22,254 bases of DNA, taken from assembly GCA_001586965.3 (NCBI GenBank), contig LUCW03000767.1:27501-49754 (forward strand), written 5' to 3'. The position numbers were made by a program, and so were the translations under genes. Below, piece after piece: positions 1 to 9,799 of the stretch (the first letter of the stretch is position 1; every line of letters begins with the position of its first letter). This DNA is from Sphaeroforma sirkka. Taxonomy: Eukaryota; Opisthokonta; Ichthyosporea; Ichthyophonida. The notes below the pieces were generated by a model, which had not been told where the DNA came from, made no database searches, and worked only from the letters and a program-made list of their open reading frames with translations.

Positions 1-1
1 T

Positions 2-247
2 GTAGACAAACGATGCACTGCTCCCGAGCCGATCAAGTCGAAGTACACGCTTATCCTGGCGCAAAGAGAAACCGAACGACAGGCCGAAACCGAACGACAG
101 GCCGAGAGGGAGAATGGAGCTGCAAGAGAGCGAAAGAAAGCCAAGCAGCGTCAAGGAAAGATTCGTTTTCCCCTGAGTGCCATTGGCATCAGCTTTGAGC
201 GGTGTGACCTCGTTGCCGCTATCAAAAACAGCAAGGTATATAAATAA
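2..247 (+). CDS. Possible C-terminal end of an unknown protein, cut by the window edge
   Basis: A frame is open from the left edge for 81 codons to a TAA at 245-247. It encodes a highly charged Glu/Arg/Gln/Lys-rich stretch, probably helical or coiled coil, with the hexapeptide TERQAE twice in tandem (two 18-bp DNA repeats near 68-105). A more globular tail containing FPLSAIGISFERCDLV follows. The stop overlaps an AATAAA-like string (243-248). The AAG/GTATAT just before the stop could instead be a splice donor, making this an internal exon. I recognise no family. Against it: it is short, has no start in the window and no partner exon is visible. The other overlapping frames here look like shadows. 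Confidence 0.35.
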   Translation, partial: VDKRCTAPEPIKSKYTLILAQRETERQAETERQAERENGAARERKKAKQRQGKIRFPLSAIGISFERCDLVAAIKNSKVYK

Positions 248-1269
248 AGGATCGTCAGTCAGGTCAATCATCATTCGTAGTCGTATTCATTAGTGTTCCT
301 GTGCAGTATGACTAAACTCAAGAGTGGAATAGCCTACAGTTTTAATATGTTAATCACCACCTTGTAGTAAGCTTAAAAGGGGTTTATTTGCCTAGTAGTT
401 ACTGTTATACTATAGTCTATAGTAAAGTACTAGCAAAATCAGTACTGTAGGCGTCAACCGACTTCTTGTATTCTAAATAGTGTTTACTGTCAGTGACTGC
501 TGTATTAGTATAAAATCACGAGTTATTGATTGCATTTCATTCGGTTATACTATATATCGAGACCAAATGTTTTAGAATAGGTCCATTGTTCAGGTCAGCA
601 TGTACAACAATATTCAGGCCAAATATATACCAGAATACGTTGCAACGCAAAAAAAAATCCCGTCAAATGTTGAAAAGTTAACGTTTATATACATGAGGCT
701 AAACGTTATGAGATTAGGCCCAGGCCCCCAGTCGCCAGACCCTCTCTAACTCTAGAGAGAGAGAGAGGCCTCTATTCTCTCTGACCTCTCTCTACTGTAT
801 TTAGAGACTCTACTCTAGTATGTAGAGAGAGTCTGAGAGAGAGAGTTCTCCATTTTGTTTAAAACAAAAAACAAATTATATGTACACCTCCTCCCCGGAC
901 CCCCCCCCCCGAAAAGGCAGCCGACAGGCATCAGGCCTGGGGACTCATAAATATGAGAGCAGCCTCACGTTATCCATAATATGTGACAAGACGTCTTTAA
1001 AACGTATTAGCTTAAATACGTAATTTTATCTTTTAGCATATTTCATATTCCAAATTTGACGCTACATATTCCGTTTTATGGAAGGTTCAAGTTTTCCATT
1101 TTCTTAAATTCTAATTTATTTTCTATTTTTTTATAGCACTACTTTCAGTACTTTTGAGTCCTTGACCAAGTGACTAATGACTATTGCCTGTCCTACTCTG
1201 GAGAACACTATTGCATTACTATTTTACTATGTGTGTATTAAAGGATAGTATACATACATACATTATATG

Positions 1270-1274
<5 letters not shown>
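248..1274. other. Gene-free, repeat-rich spacer
   Basis: I see no convincing coding frame on either strand. The stretch is AT-rich. It holds a purine/pyrimidine patch of alternating AGAG and CTCT runs at about 745-846, which could fold on itself, and a run of eleven C at about 900-910. The ATG-initiated frame at 1184-1426 runs through an AT microsatellite and into the retroelement, so I do not call it a gene. Confidence 0.6.
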
Positions 1275-1300
<26 letters not shown>

Positions 1301-1301
1301 T
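1275..1301. repeat. (AT)n microsatellite
   Basis: An uninterrupted AT dinucleotide run immediately precedes the interrupted open frame. AT runs of this kind recur at the edges of many repeats in this window. Confidence 0.9.
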
Positions 1302-1401
1302 TCATCGCAAGACCCAATGAACATAATTTTGGTAGATTGTACAACCATAATCTCATGGAACAAGTATTTAATGCGTGCCATATTGATTTCGATGTTGGAA
1401 T
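1302..1401 (+). pseudogene. Left side of an unrecognised open frame interrupted by an LTR element
   Basis: A plus-strand frame is open here, with an ATG at 1317, and runs up to the retroelement at 1402. Its last four bases, GAAT (1398-1401), are the left copy of the target-site duplication. The frame is in register with the open frame that resumes at 3927 beyond the element. I do not recognise the product and cannot say whether the target was a host gene or part of an older element. The sequence upstream is AT microsatellite, so the true start is uncertain. Confidence 0.4.
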
Positions 1402-1996
1402 TGTAAACTTCGATGGAAATTACTAGGTTTCAAACTATATTAAACTAAAATACAATTTAGTCAGTTAGGATTTAGCAGTGGTAGCTTGTGTAAGAATGAT
1501 CGGGACTGCCTCTTGTTAAGAGCCTAAATATCCTCGATCACACAGGGCGTACCTCTAGCTGTTCTTTATTGAATAATTTTCACTAGAAGTACTAAGTGTT
1601 CATGACCACTTGCCTAATTTGTAAATAGACATAATAACGTAAGTCACGTTAATACATTAGCTGATATAAATAAAGTTCCATCTGAAGAAAAGTTAAAAAA
1701 AGAAAAAGACTTATTGGATTTTGGAGATTGGCGGGAGGACCAAAATATATAAGTAGTAGTTCGGAGATTATAAAATTTAGTTTATAATATCCTACATCTA
1801 CTAATGTCTCAAATAGGTCCAAGTAGATGAGTCATACCAAATACTCAGGCTATTGGAGCCATCAAAGTGAATTTAGAACACTTTGGAAATATTGGAAAAA
1901 AGAGCTTGTACTAAATTATTTAAAATACAAATAAAACCAATGTATTATCTCAATTGATCTTGATATTTTAGACTGACCGGAGGCCGTATTTCTACA
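1402..1996 (-). repeat. 3' LTR of the young element
   Basis: The repeat reads TGTAAACTTCGATGG... to ...GTATTTCTACA on the plus strand. It matches 3332-3926 almost base for base and, inverted, 5234-5831. Read on the minus strand (the element's sense) it contains an AATAAA followed by GAACAGC, a candidate poly(A) signal. Confidence 0.93.
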
Positions 1997-2123
1997 TAGC
2001 CCCCAGTAGCTTTTAGAACTACGAACGTACGTTTAGATACGGTCTAGTTGGTAAAGCGAAAACCAAAGTAAAAACGGTTTCGGTCATGACTTATCGAGTA
2101 AGTATGTGCCTGTATGTACGAGT

Positions 2124-2351
2124 TCAAGACTCATGTTGTACTCTATGTCGTTTAGTATTTGGTCCAGTAACCATTTCCGATGTAGGCGCCTTACGTTTAT
2201 TATTTGGTAAGGTAATAGCCAAAGGCTGTTCTTCATTAGTAAGTAAGTTTGAACAATTTTCTGCACTGTTGGTAAGCAGATCAGAAAGTTTAGTCACGTA
2301 GGAAGTAGGTGGCAAATAGGGAATTTCAGATCCGTCAGGGTTTGTAGTCAC
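2124..2351 (-). pseudogene. Small basic ORF downstream of integrase, retroelement part
   Basis: This 75-codon minus-strand frame lies between the integrase remnant and the 3' LTR. It ends in a lysine/arginine-rich segment (NNKRKAPTSEM ... NTKRHR) that resembles a bipartite nuclear localisation signal. A related copy sits in the same relative place on the plus strand at about 10918-11147, so it is a family feature rather than chance. Function unknown: it could be a short extra ORF or a C-terminal extension of the polyprotein. Confidence 0.55.
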
Positions 2352-2397
2352 CTGAGGAAACCCTCTCCGTTTATCTCATGTTTTCTTATGTAAACAC

Positions 2398-3331
2398 TTA
2401 TTTAGAAAGGAAGTCGCGAGATTCACGAAATGCATCGGAGGTTAGCCAAGCTACTGTCCCATCCATGAAACGGGTCTTGTAGTAAGTGTAACCGTCTTCG
2501 GATGTTTTATCAATTATATCTTTGACTTGTGACTCCATAACTGGTATATCAGAATCAAATGAGCGAGCGAATGAGAGTTCGGAGGTAGGGATACGGTGAG
2601 TGCCTAGATTAGTTGCGCTAGTACCATCAATGTTATTCACTTCGTAAGTATCACTCTTATCATCATGGTAGGAAATAACAAAAGGTCCTATCGTCTTAGA
2701 AGAGAGTTCGGTAACGTTGGCGTTTCGATTTATAATGTTAACGTAATCGCCGACTTTGAACTGAACAATGTTCTTAGTGTTATTCCATCGGTCATACGCT
2801 TTAAGTAGGACGCGATTCTTGTGCTCGAGTAAACAGGGGTAAACAACGTTCTGCATATGCTGGATCTTTTGTAGCCACGGGGTAGCGTGTTTCTCGGGCG
2901 CAGTTTTATCAAACGTTGCTTGTAATTCACTATAGCGGCCAAAGAAATAGTGAAACGGGAGTGTTCCAGTTTGAGGATTCATGCAGTTATTCATTTGAGT
3001 CTGAACCCATTTCAAATGATAAGGCCACATATCCTCAACGTCGTCTAGTGCGGTACGCAAGAGTTTCTTAAGTTCTCTATGACGTGTCTCATTTGCACCC
3101 TGCGTTTGAGGTTTGTAAGGAACACCACGCCTATGGGTCATGCCTGATACGAGTATAAGTGCCTCCATTACGTCGGTACAAAACTCACTACCGTTATCAG
3201 AACATAGTACTCGGGGGAAACCGAAGTCATTAAAGACGTGATAGCATAATTCTGCCACTGTTTGTGGACGTTTGTTCGGTATTGCATAAAGCAAGTTATA
3301 GCCCGAAGCCACACATAAGAAATGACAGATA
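2398..3331 (-). pseudogene. Ty3/Gypsy-type integrase remnant with chromodomain-like tail
   Basis: The minus-strand frame carries the second and third acidic residues of a DDE integrase core (CSDNGSEFC and GANETRHRELKKLLR). The C-terminal integrase region follows (FKVGDYVNI ... GPFVISYH), then a segment VKDIIDKTSEDGYTYYKTRF that loosely resembles a chromodomain. The N-terminal part of the integrase is absent, so this is a fragment. A diverged second copy lies at 9800-10873 on the opposite strand. The chromodomain resemblance is by eye only. Confidence 0.8.
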
Positions 3332-3926
3332 TGTAAACTTCGATGGAAATTACTAGGTTTCAAACTATATTAAACTAAAATACAATTTAGTCAGTTAGGA
3401 TTTAGCAGTGGTAGCTTGTGTAAGAATGATCGGGACTGCCTCTTGTTAAGAGCCTAAATATCCTCGATCACACAGGGCGTACCTCTAGCTGTTCTTTATT
3501 GAATAATTTTCACTAGAAGTACTAAGTGTTCATGACCACTTGCCTAATTTGTAAATAGACATAATAACGTAAGTCACGTTAATACATTAGCTGATATAAA
3601 TAAAGTTCCATCTGAAGAAAAGTTAAAAAAAGAAAAAGACTTATTGGATTTTGGAGATTGGCGGGAGGACCAAAATATATAAGTAGTAGTTCGGAGGTTA
3701 TAAAATTTAGTTTATAATATCCTACATCTACTAATGTCTCAAATAGGTCCAAGTAGATGAGTCATACCAAATACTCAGGCTATTGGAGCCATCAAAGTGA
3801 ATTTAGAACACTTTGGAAATATTGGAAAAAGAGCTTGTACTAAATTATTTAAAATACAAATAAAAACCAATGTATTATCTCAATTGATCTTGATATTTTA
3901 GACTGACCGGAGGCCGTATTTCTACA
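3332..3926 (-). repeat. 5' LTR of the young element
   Basis: 595 bp, TGT...ACA ends, nearly identical to 1402-1996. It is followed directly by GAAT (3927-3930), the right copy of the target-site duplication. Confidence 0.93.
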
Positions 3927-4256
3927 GAATCGGTAAACGCATGTTTATCAGTTCCGCCTATTATTACAGATGGAAAAAGATCAGAAGAACGCACCCATAC
4001 GTTCAAGTGGACTCATCAGTCAGGCTTTGAACCCGAGCCTAATTATCCCGGAAGAAAAGAACAAGACGCGTGGGATGCAGAGTGTGACTTAAATAACTCT
4101 TGTGCCTGTACGTGTGTAGTATATTTTACCACAAAGCGTGATACTGCGTCTGCGCCGCCTTGCTTTGCCTTTGTAGCAATGATAAGCGAGGGAAAGGTTA
4201 TCAACGTGCACCGTAACGATAAACCGCACTTGAGCCATCATGTTGACATTAACTAG
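3927..4256 (+). pseudogene. Right side of the unrecognised open frame (Cys/His-bearing C-terminus)
   Basis: A plus-strand frame is open for 109 codons from the LTR boundary to TAG at 4254-4256. It starts without an ATG because the element at 1402-3926 separates it from the left portion, with which it is in register. The protein is polar, with a clustered C-x5-C-x-C-x-C pattern (around ECDLNNSCACTCVVYF) and a closing H-x3-HH (PHLSHHVDIN). This could bind zinc, loosely like FLYWCH or MULE-associated fingers; that is speculation. AATAAA follows ten bases after the stop. I recognise no family with confidence. Composition is less AT-rich than the surrounding repeats. Confidence 0.5.
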
Positions 4257-4265
4257 AGTTTTAGT

Positions 4266-4271
4266 AATAAA
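4266..4271 (+). terminator. Candidate poly(A) signal AATAAA
   Basis: The canonical hexamer lies ten bases downstream of the TAG at 4254-4256. It fits the 3' end of a transcript reading the unrecognised frame. Confidence 0.4.
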
Positions 4272-4302
4272 AATTCAAGTAAAAGGTAAAGTACCACTAC
4301 AT

Positions 4303-4442
4303 ATTATATATATATATATATATATAGGATTTTTGCAAATGTATACACGCACACACACCATCACTGAAACATACACTCATTAAACCCTTCGTATACGTGA
4401 ACGCACACACGCGTTTACGCACACACACACACACACGTTTAG

Positions 4443-4505
<63 letters not shown>
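4303..4505. repeat. AT and CA microsatellites
   Basis: An (AT)n run at about 4303-4327 is followed by imperfect CA-rich DNA. An almost perfect (CA)n then covers about 4444-4505. The cysteine/valine-rich ORF read from this region on the minus strand is a translation of the repeat, not a gene. Confidence 0.9.
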
Positions 4506-4507
<2 letters not shown>

Positions 4508-4509
4508 TT

Positions 4510-5152
4510 ATATGTCGTTGACTCATCCTAAAGGTGATGTCATTCAACGTGACTTATCAAAACATAACGCGTGAGTTAACCCACCTTGGCAACTTATCGC
4601 ACAGTTGTGAAATTATGCTAGTATTATATAATCTACCATTACGCTGTGTTATCCCTTACGTAGCTCCGACCTATGGATACGTGATTTAATTAATATGATT
4701 CAAGACGAACCTATTTATGTCGACCGTGAAACCGACACGTCTTTGTATCAGGGATCCTATTCTATTAAGAAGACACCATGGAAACACGCCATTGTTTGTC
4801 GCATCGGTCCTGCAGGTACCACTAAGTGGAAACCCTCAACCGAGTTCTTAGCTAAACTAGAGGAGTCTAAGGAGTTTGAACAAAAGTTCAAGACTCGTAC
4901 AACACATACACCCAACAAGAATTCAGCGTAAAATATGGAACTAGCTAAGGCCATGGATCAAAGACTCATAGCTCTAAGAGAACCTGAACGTCGCACTCAA
5001 CTACTTCAAGTGCTACTCAAAGAACAGACAGAAGTTGCGAAACAACTGAAGAAGATACTTCAACAATCTAATATTGTAAATTACGTATGTCAGGAGTCTA
5101 CCCCTCCTGAAACTAAAGTTGCCCTATTTAATGGGACTATGGTTTATCTGTA
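4510..5152 (+). pseudogene. Retroelement polyprotein fragment, protease-to-middle region
   Basis: Plus-strand remnants correspond to the minus-strand copy at about 5840-6400. Shared strings include the PPWQLIAQ region, PLRSSDPWIRDLINMIQDE..., the KKTPWKH...IVCRIG block and a following Lys/Glu-rich helix (ELAKAMDQRL). The copy is broken, with a few interruptions. The NPPW...PLxxxxPW layout resembles the segment seen next to RNase H in some DIRS and Gypsy elements; the role is unknown. It lies head to head with its partner across the LTR at 5234-5831. Confidence 0.65.
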
Positions 5153-5233
5153 AAAGTGTTCTAAATTCACTTTCATGGCTCCAATAGCCTGAGTATTTGG
5201 CATGACTCATTTATATATATATATATATATATA
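5153..5233 (+). repeat. Piece of an AT-centred LTR variant
   Basis: About 60 bp of LTR sequence (AAAGTGTTCTAAATTC to GGCATGACTCAT) runs into an (AT)n tract and then directly into the complete LTR at 5234. It shares two private differences (TTTCATGGC and TTGGCATGACTC) with the short LTR variant at 9361-9576 rather than with the adjacent full LTR. Confidence 0.7.
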
Positions 5234-5831
5234 TGTAGAAATACGGCCTCCGGTCAGTCTAAAATATCAAGATAAATTGAGATAATACATTGGTTTTTAT
5301 TTGTATTTTAAAAAATTTAGTACAAGCTCTTTTTCCAATATTTCCAAAGTGTTCTAAATTCACTTTGATGGCTCCAATAGCCTGAGTATTTGGTATGTCT
5401 CATCTACTTGGACCTATTTGAGACATTAGTAGATGTAGGATATTATAAACTAAATTTTATAATCTCCGAACTACTACTTATAGATTTTGGTCTTCCCGCC
5501 AATCTCCAAAATCCAATAAGTCTTTTTTTTTTTTTTTAACTTTTCTTCAGATGGAACTTTTATTTATATCAGCTAATGTATTTACGTGATTTACGTTATT
5601 ATGTCTATCTACAAATTAGGCATGTGGTCATGAACACTTAGTACTTCTAGTGAAAATTATTCAATAAAGAACAGCTAGAGGTACGCCCAGTGTGATCGAG
5701 GATATTTAGGCTCTTAACAAGAGGCAGTCCCGATCATTCTTACACAAGCTACCACTGCTAAATCCTAACTGACTAAATTGTATTTTAGTTTAATATAGTT
5801 TGAAACCTAGTAATTTCCATCGAAGTTTACA
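5234..5831 (+). repeat. Complete LTR, inverted relative to the young element
   Basis: The repeat reads TGTAGAAATACGGCC... to ...GAAGTTTACA on the plus strand. It is about 598 bp and a few percent diverged from the LTRs at 1402 and 3332. Related polyprotein pieces flank it in opposite orientations (4510-5152 plus, 5840 onward minus). I see no clear target duplication around it, so it is not a simple solo-LTR insertion. Confidence 0.9.
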
Positions 5832-5924
5832 CTCCTGGCTGTTTTTTTTTAAGCAGCGCTTTAAGTAGTTGAGTGCGAGCTTCAGGTTCTCTTAGAGCTT
5901 TGAGTCTTTGATACATGGCCTTAG

Positions 5925-6890
5925 CTAGTTCCATATTTGTACGTTTAATGGCGTCTCAATTGGCATTCCCTCGACTACATTCTTGTTGGGTGCATGTGTT
6001 GTACGAGTCTTGAGCTTTTGTTCAAACTCCTTAGACTCCTCTAGTTTAGCTAATAACTCGGTTGAGGGTTTCCACTCAGTGGTATCTGCAGAACCGATGC
6101 GACAAACAATGGTGTGTTTCCAAGGCGTTTTCTTAATAGAGTGGGATACCTGATACAAGAACGTGTCGGTTTCACGGTCGACATAGATATGCTCGTCTTG
6201 TATCATATTAATTAAATCACGTATCCATGGGTCGGAGCTACGTAAGGGACAACACAGCGTAATGGTAGACTTAGTAATATTAACATAATTTAATAACTGT
6301 GCGATAAGTTGCCAAGGCGGGTTAGCCCACGCACTATGCTTTGATAAGTCAAGTTGAAAGGCATCACCTTCAGGATGAGCCAACGACGTAAAGTGCGGAA
6401 TCATGTCTTTTGCTTCACCTTCCGGAGGTTTAGGTATCTTTAACATGTTATCATCTGACTGATCTTTATTTGGGTCTAGTCCATTAGGCAGACCAGTGAG
6501 AGTTATACCTAAACTGAGAAGATCAGTCATACCTATAATTAAATCGTATTTCTGAGACATGTCAGTAACGGTTAAGTTGTACATAGTCAATGACTTCTTT
6601 GCAAGTGGTAACTTTGTGAGGTTGCAACCACACTTCTTGCAAGGTGCTCTCACCTTTCTTTCACCCTTTGGTTCAGTAGAAGTAAAACCTTTACCACCTT
6701 CGGCAGTAGTGCGAGGGTTTTTTTTTAGCATTACGCGTAGTCTTATTCTCTGTCGCGGTACGCTTAGCGAGCTGGGTACAGCTTGAGGTACTAAGTACTC
6801 TAGTAGATGAGTTGGTATGCTTTTGAAGTATCTTCTCAAAGACAGACCAAGGCATAGATCGCAAATCAACGTAGGCGATAATATCATCAT
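5925..6890 (-). pseudogene. Retroelement protease-like and middle region
   Basis: This 321-codon minus-strand frame has a Lys/Arg-rich N-terminal part, a CKKCGC cysteine cluster, and the string YDLIIGMTDLLSLGITL. The latter matches the C-terminal flap/hydrophobic segment of retropepsins (compare the usual DVILGMDWL). The NPPWQLIAQ ... LRSSDPWIRDLINM block follows, then a charged tail. The catalytic DTG is not apparent in this frame. It is a fossil piece within the minus-strand element. Confidence 0.55.
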
Positions 6891-6899
6891 TGACCTTCT

Positions 6900-8443
6900 T
6901 TAAAAAGGCTAGCCCCCCGAGTCTCCATCATCTGACAAATTAGTAGCTATTCACCAGTATAGGTACAACCTCCTATCCCGAGTGTTCATATGTGTCATAT
7001 GAGCTAGAACACCTCGAATAGTAGTATCGTTTGCAAAGGTCTTGCGAGACTCTAGAAATTTACGGTCACATGCATCTTTAAAGAAGGCGTTAAGTATATT
7101 CTCACGCAACTGGCGCCAGGGTAGGACTGGTTGGGCTCATAGGCCTTCAAGATAGTTGTCCATTCCTCTGACTTACAGAAATAAATAAAGGCATTCATCA
7201 TCTGCTTATGCTTAAGGCTGGCAGACTACCTAAATTGGTCAAAGAAATTCAGTGTCTCCACTGTACTCTCATTATTAGAGAAATCGGCTTGGGCGTTACC
7301 TAGCTGCTTTATAAAGCTTGGTTCGAAGCGTTCACGAGGTTCACGCTCAGTGCTACGGGCTGCTAGTGCCAAAATGGAGTCTATCTCCTTTCTCTTGTTA
7401 TCGATTCGATAGCGAATGTTATCCGCGTTCTTATCGTCAAGGTCAGAGTCATTCAATAAACGGTCCTCAAGAACACGTATACCAAAACGTAATAGCCTGA
7501 GACATTGTTGTCTGGTCCTCACTTTCTCGTCTTCAGTGCTAGAGTGGGTACTCTCTAGTAAAAAAACTGACCAAAGTCGTGATTACCAGGGTTAGATGGT
7601 AAATGAGGATCGATGTCATGAGGGTAGTAAGCCTCATCGATCTCCATACAATCATAGCCTCTGACAGGGTTAGGTTTGTCGAGAGGGTGGTCGATTGTAA
7701 ATTCCGAGCTATAGAGATTAGATGTTGAGATTTTACCCACTTCACCAGCGGTAACTGGCTCAGTGATAACCCTGCTGGCTGGAAAATCAGTAGGTCGTAG
7801 ATTCGAACCCCGGCTCGGAATATGTTTTTCTTCGGTATACAAATAATATCGGCCACGTGGGATATGATCGATAGGTCGGTAACTGCGGCAATGGCTACCG
7901 CCTTTAAAAACCTATCATTGCGGTTCAAATGGCGTTAAGATTGATAAGATCCAACCACTCTTTGTCGAGTTATGGTATCCCCAACATTTGCGTCTTCCGC
8001 CCCAACATTCGGTGGCGAGGCATTCATGAAATTTCACGAAATGGAACGCCGCCATATTTGTTAATAGGTGGATTGGGACTGACTTTTAATAGTAATAAAC
8101 CGTCGATCTTGAGACGATTCCTCCACTTGTTTACGAAGTATAGCCTTTCCAATACCTGACTTTTCGCGGTCAGATGGCGAGCTGATGCCCTGGGCTACAC
8201 TACTAGGAGACACACGGACGCTGGCGAGCCTTTTAGCGGCAGTTGAGACCTTCTCTTCCAAGGATTTAGGGTCCGACGATCAGAGTTTTCCTCAGAACCA
8301 AGCTCAAAAACGGCTTCCTCTGCAGCTTCAACGGCAGGCTCAGTATCAGACGGACCAACGTCTACAATAATCTCAGCAACCTCAATAGGCTTAGCAAGTT
8401 TAGAGCTGGCGGTTCCTTTGCCTTTCTAATTTTCTTTAGCCAT
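6900..8443 (-). pseudogene. Gag remnant
   Basis: Minus-strand gag region beginning with ATGGCTAAAGAAAA at 8443 and running toward 6900 in several broken stretches. Recognisable parts include a Ser/Glu-rich N-terminus (the same start recurs at 11828 on the plus strand), an acidic segment around 7555-7842, and a helical capsid-like segment around 7226-7522 (RNNRKEID-type charged helices). Assigned as gag from position between leader and protease region; there is no unmistakable capsid or CCHC motif. Confidence 0.5.
7749..7820 (+). other. tRNA-like (SINE-head-like) stretch inside gag
   Basis: The plus strand has a good A-box-like TGGCTCAGTGATAACC (7756-7771) and, about 30 bases further on, GTAGATTCGAACCCCGG (7797-7813), which resembles a T arm/B box. 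The spacing suits a tRNA or tRNA-derived SINE. I cannot fold a proper cloverleaf: the acceptor and D stems do not pair. At best this is a decayed tRNA-derived piece; it may be coincidence within gag. Confidence 0.25.
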
Positions 8444-8631
8444 AGAAATAGCTCAAGATAAGGAAAATTAATAAAGTCTAGGTATAGTAACAATTGTGTA
8501 GCTAACTTTAGGGTAGTATTAACCACTATGAGGTAGTATAAAATACGTACAGTCCTGTCGCTGGATAGTAGAAAATTATTGGACAGTCTAAAAGCAGTAT
8601 ACTACGGTAACTACTAAGTAACTGAAAAATA
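8444..8631 (-). other. Retroelement 5' untranslated leader
   Basis: This AT-rich sequence lies between the LTR end (8632) and the gag ATG (8443). A diverged, oppositely oriented copy occupies 11639-11827. Shared strings are CAGCGACAGGACTG and TTACCGTAGT. Its conservation between copies supports reading it as the element's leader. I could not identify a primer-binding site by eye. Confidence 0.5.
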
Positions 8632-8823
8632 TGTAAACTTCAATGGATATTTCTATGTTTAAAACTATGTTATACAAACTAAGAAACAATTTAAGTCAGT
8701 TATGATTTAGCAGTGGTAGCTTGTGTAAGAAGGATCGGGACTGCCTCTTTGTAAGAGTCTCAATATTCTCGATCACACAGGACGTACCTCTAGCTGTCCT
8801 TTATTGAATAATTTTCACTAGAA
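8632..8823 (-). repeat. Partial LTR (end portion) bordering the gag leader
   Basis: On the plus strand it reads TGTAAACTTCAATGG... and follows the family LTR for about 190 bp. At 8824 it meets the start of another LTR of opposite orientation. This is the 5' LTR side of the minus-strand gag-bearing element. Confidence 0.8.
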
Positions 8824-9102
8824 TGTGGAAATACGGCCTTCGGTCAATCTAAAATATCAAGATCAAATGAGACAACATATTTGTTTTTATTTTTATTTAA
8901 AATAATTTAATATAAGTACTTTTTCCAATATTTCCAAAGTGTTCTAAATTCACCATGATGGCTGCAATAGCTTGAGTATTTAGTATGGCTCATTTATTTG
9001 AATCTATTTGAGACGATAGTAGATGTAGGATATTATGAACTAAATTTTATCATCTCTGAACTAATACTAACAGGTTTTGGTCTTCCCGCCAATTTCCAAT
9101 TT
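8824..9102 (+). repeat. Partial LTR abutting the previous LTR, opposite orientation
   Basis: Begins TGTGGAAATACGGCC, the diverged start of the family LTR read in the other direction. It can be followed for about 280 bp to GGTCTTCCCGCCAATTT before giving way to simple sequence. The clean terminal TGT at the junction suggests one LTR inserted into, or recombined with, another. Confidence 0.75.
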
Positions 9103-9233
9103 TCTCTCTCTACTTTACTAGAGTAAAGGAGATGTAAAAAATCATATATATATATAAACATATAATAAAATATGTATATGTAAGCACATACATACATACA
9201 TACGTGTATGACAGTATAAGGCGAGATGAGTAT

Positions 9234-9576
<343 letters not shown>

Positions 9577-9799
9577 GGAGTTGCGAAACAACTGAAGAAG
9601 ATAATTCAACAATCTTATGTTGCTAATTAAGTATCTCAGGATTCTACTCCTCCTGATACTGAAGTTGCCCTATCTAACGGGAATATGGCTTATCCAGCCA
9701 GCGTTACACAGAATATGGCTGACTCAGGAGAGCTCGAGAGTAGAGTTAAAACAATACATAATTTAACTCATCGAGCATATGATCATACTTTTAAGATCA

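Larger units (their letters stand above)
1402..3926 (-). mobile_element. Young Ty3/Gypsy-like LTR retroelement, incomplete (integrase end only)
   Basis: This element lies on the minus strand between two LTRs of 595 bp each (3332-3926 as 5' LTR, 1402-1996 as 3' LTR). It is flanked by a 4-bp target duplication GAAT (1398-1401 and 3927-3930). The LTRs differ at only about three positions that I can see, which points to a recent insertion. Between them lie an integrase remnant and a small downstream ORF. I see no gag, protease or reverse transcriptase inside, so it is a fossil that must have moved, if it did so in this form, with proteins supplied elsewhere. The LTR ends are TGT...ACA. Ty3/Gypsy assignment rests on the integrase type. 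Confidence 0.85.
5840..8631 (-). mobile_element. Broken Ty3/Gypsy-like element interior: leader, gag, protease region
   Basis: Read on the minus strand this is the 5' half of the same family: LTR end at 8632, an untranslated leader, a gag start at 8443, gag remnants, then a protease-like and middle region. Reverse transcriptase and integrase are not visible. It is a fossil with several breaks. The LTR at its far end (5234-5831) faces the opposite way, so the pair are not its original two LTRs. Confidence 0.7.

Noticed and set aside
5234-5831. Simple solo LTR
   Set aside because: No target duplication flanks it, and it separates oppositely oriented copies of the same interior region, so a rearranged or nested origin fits better.
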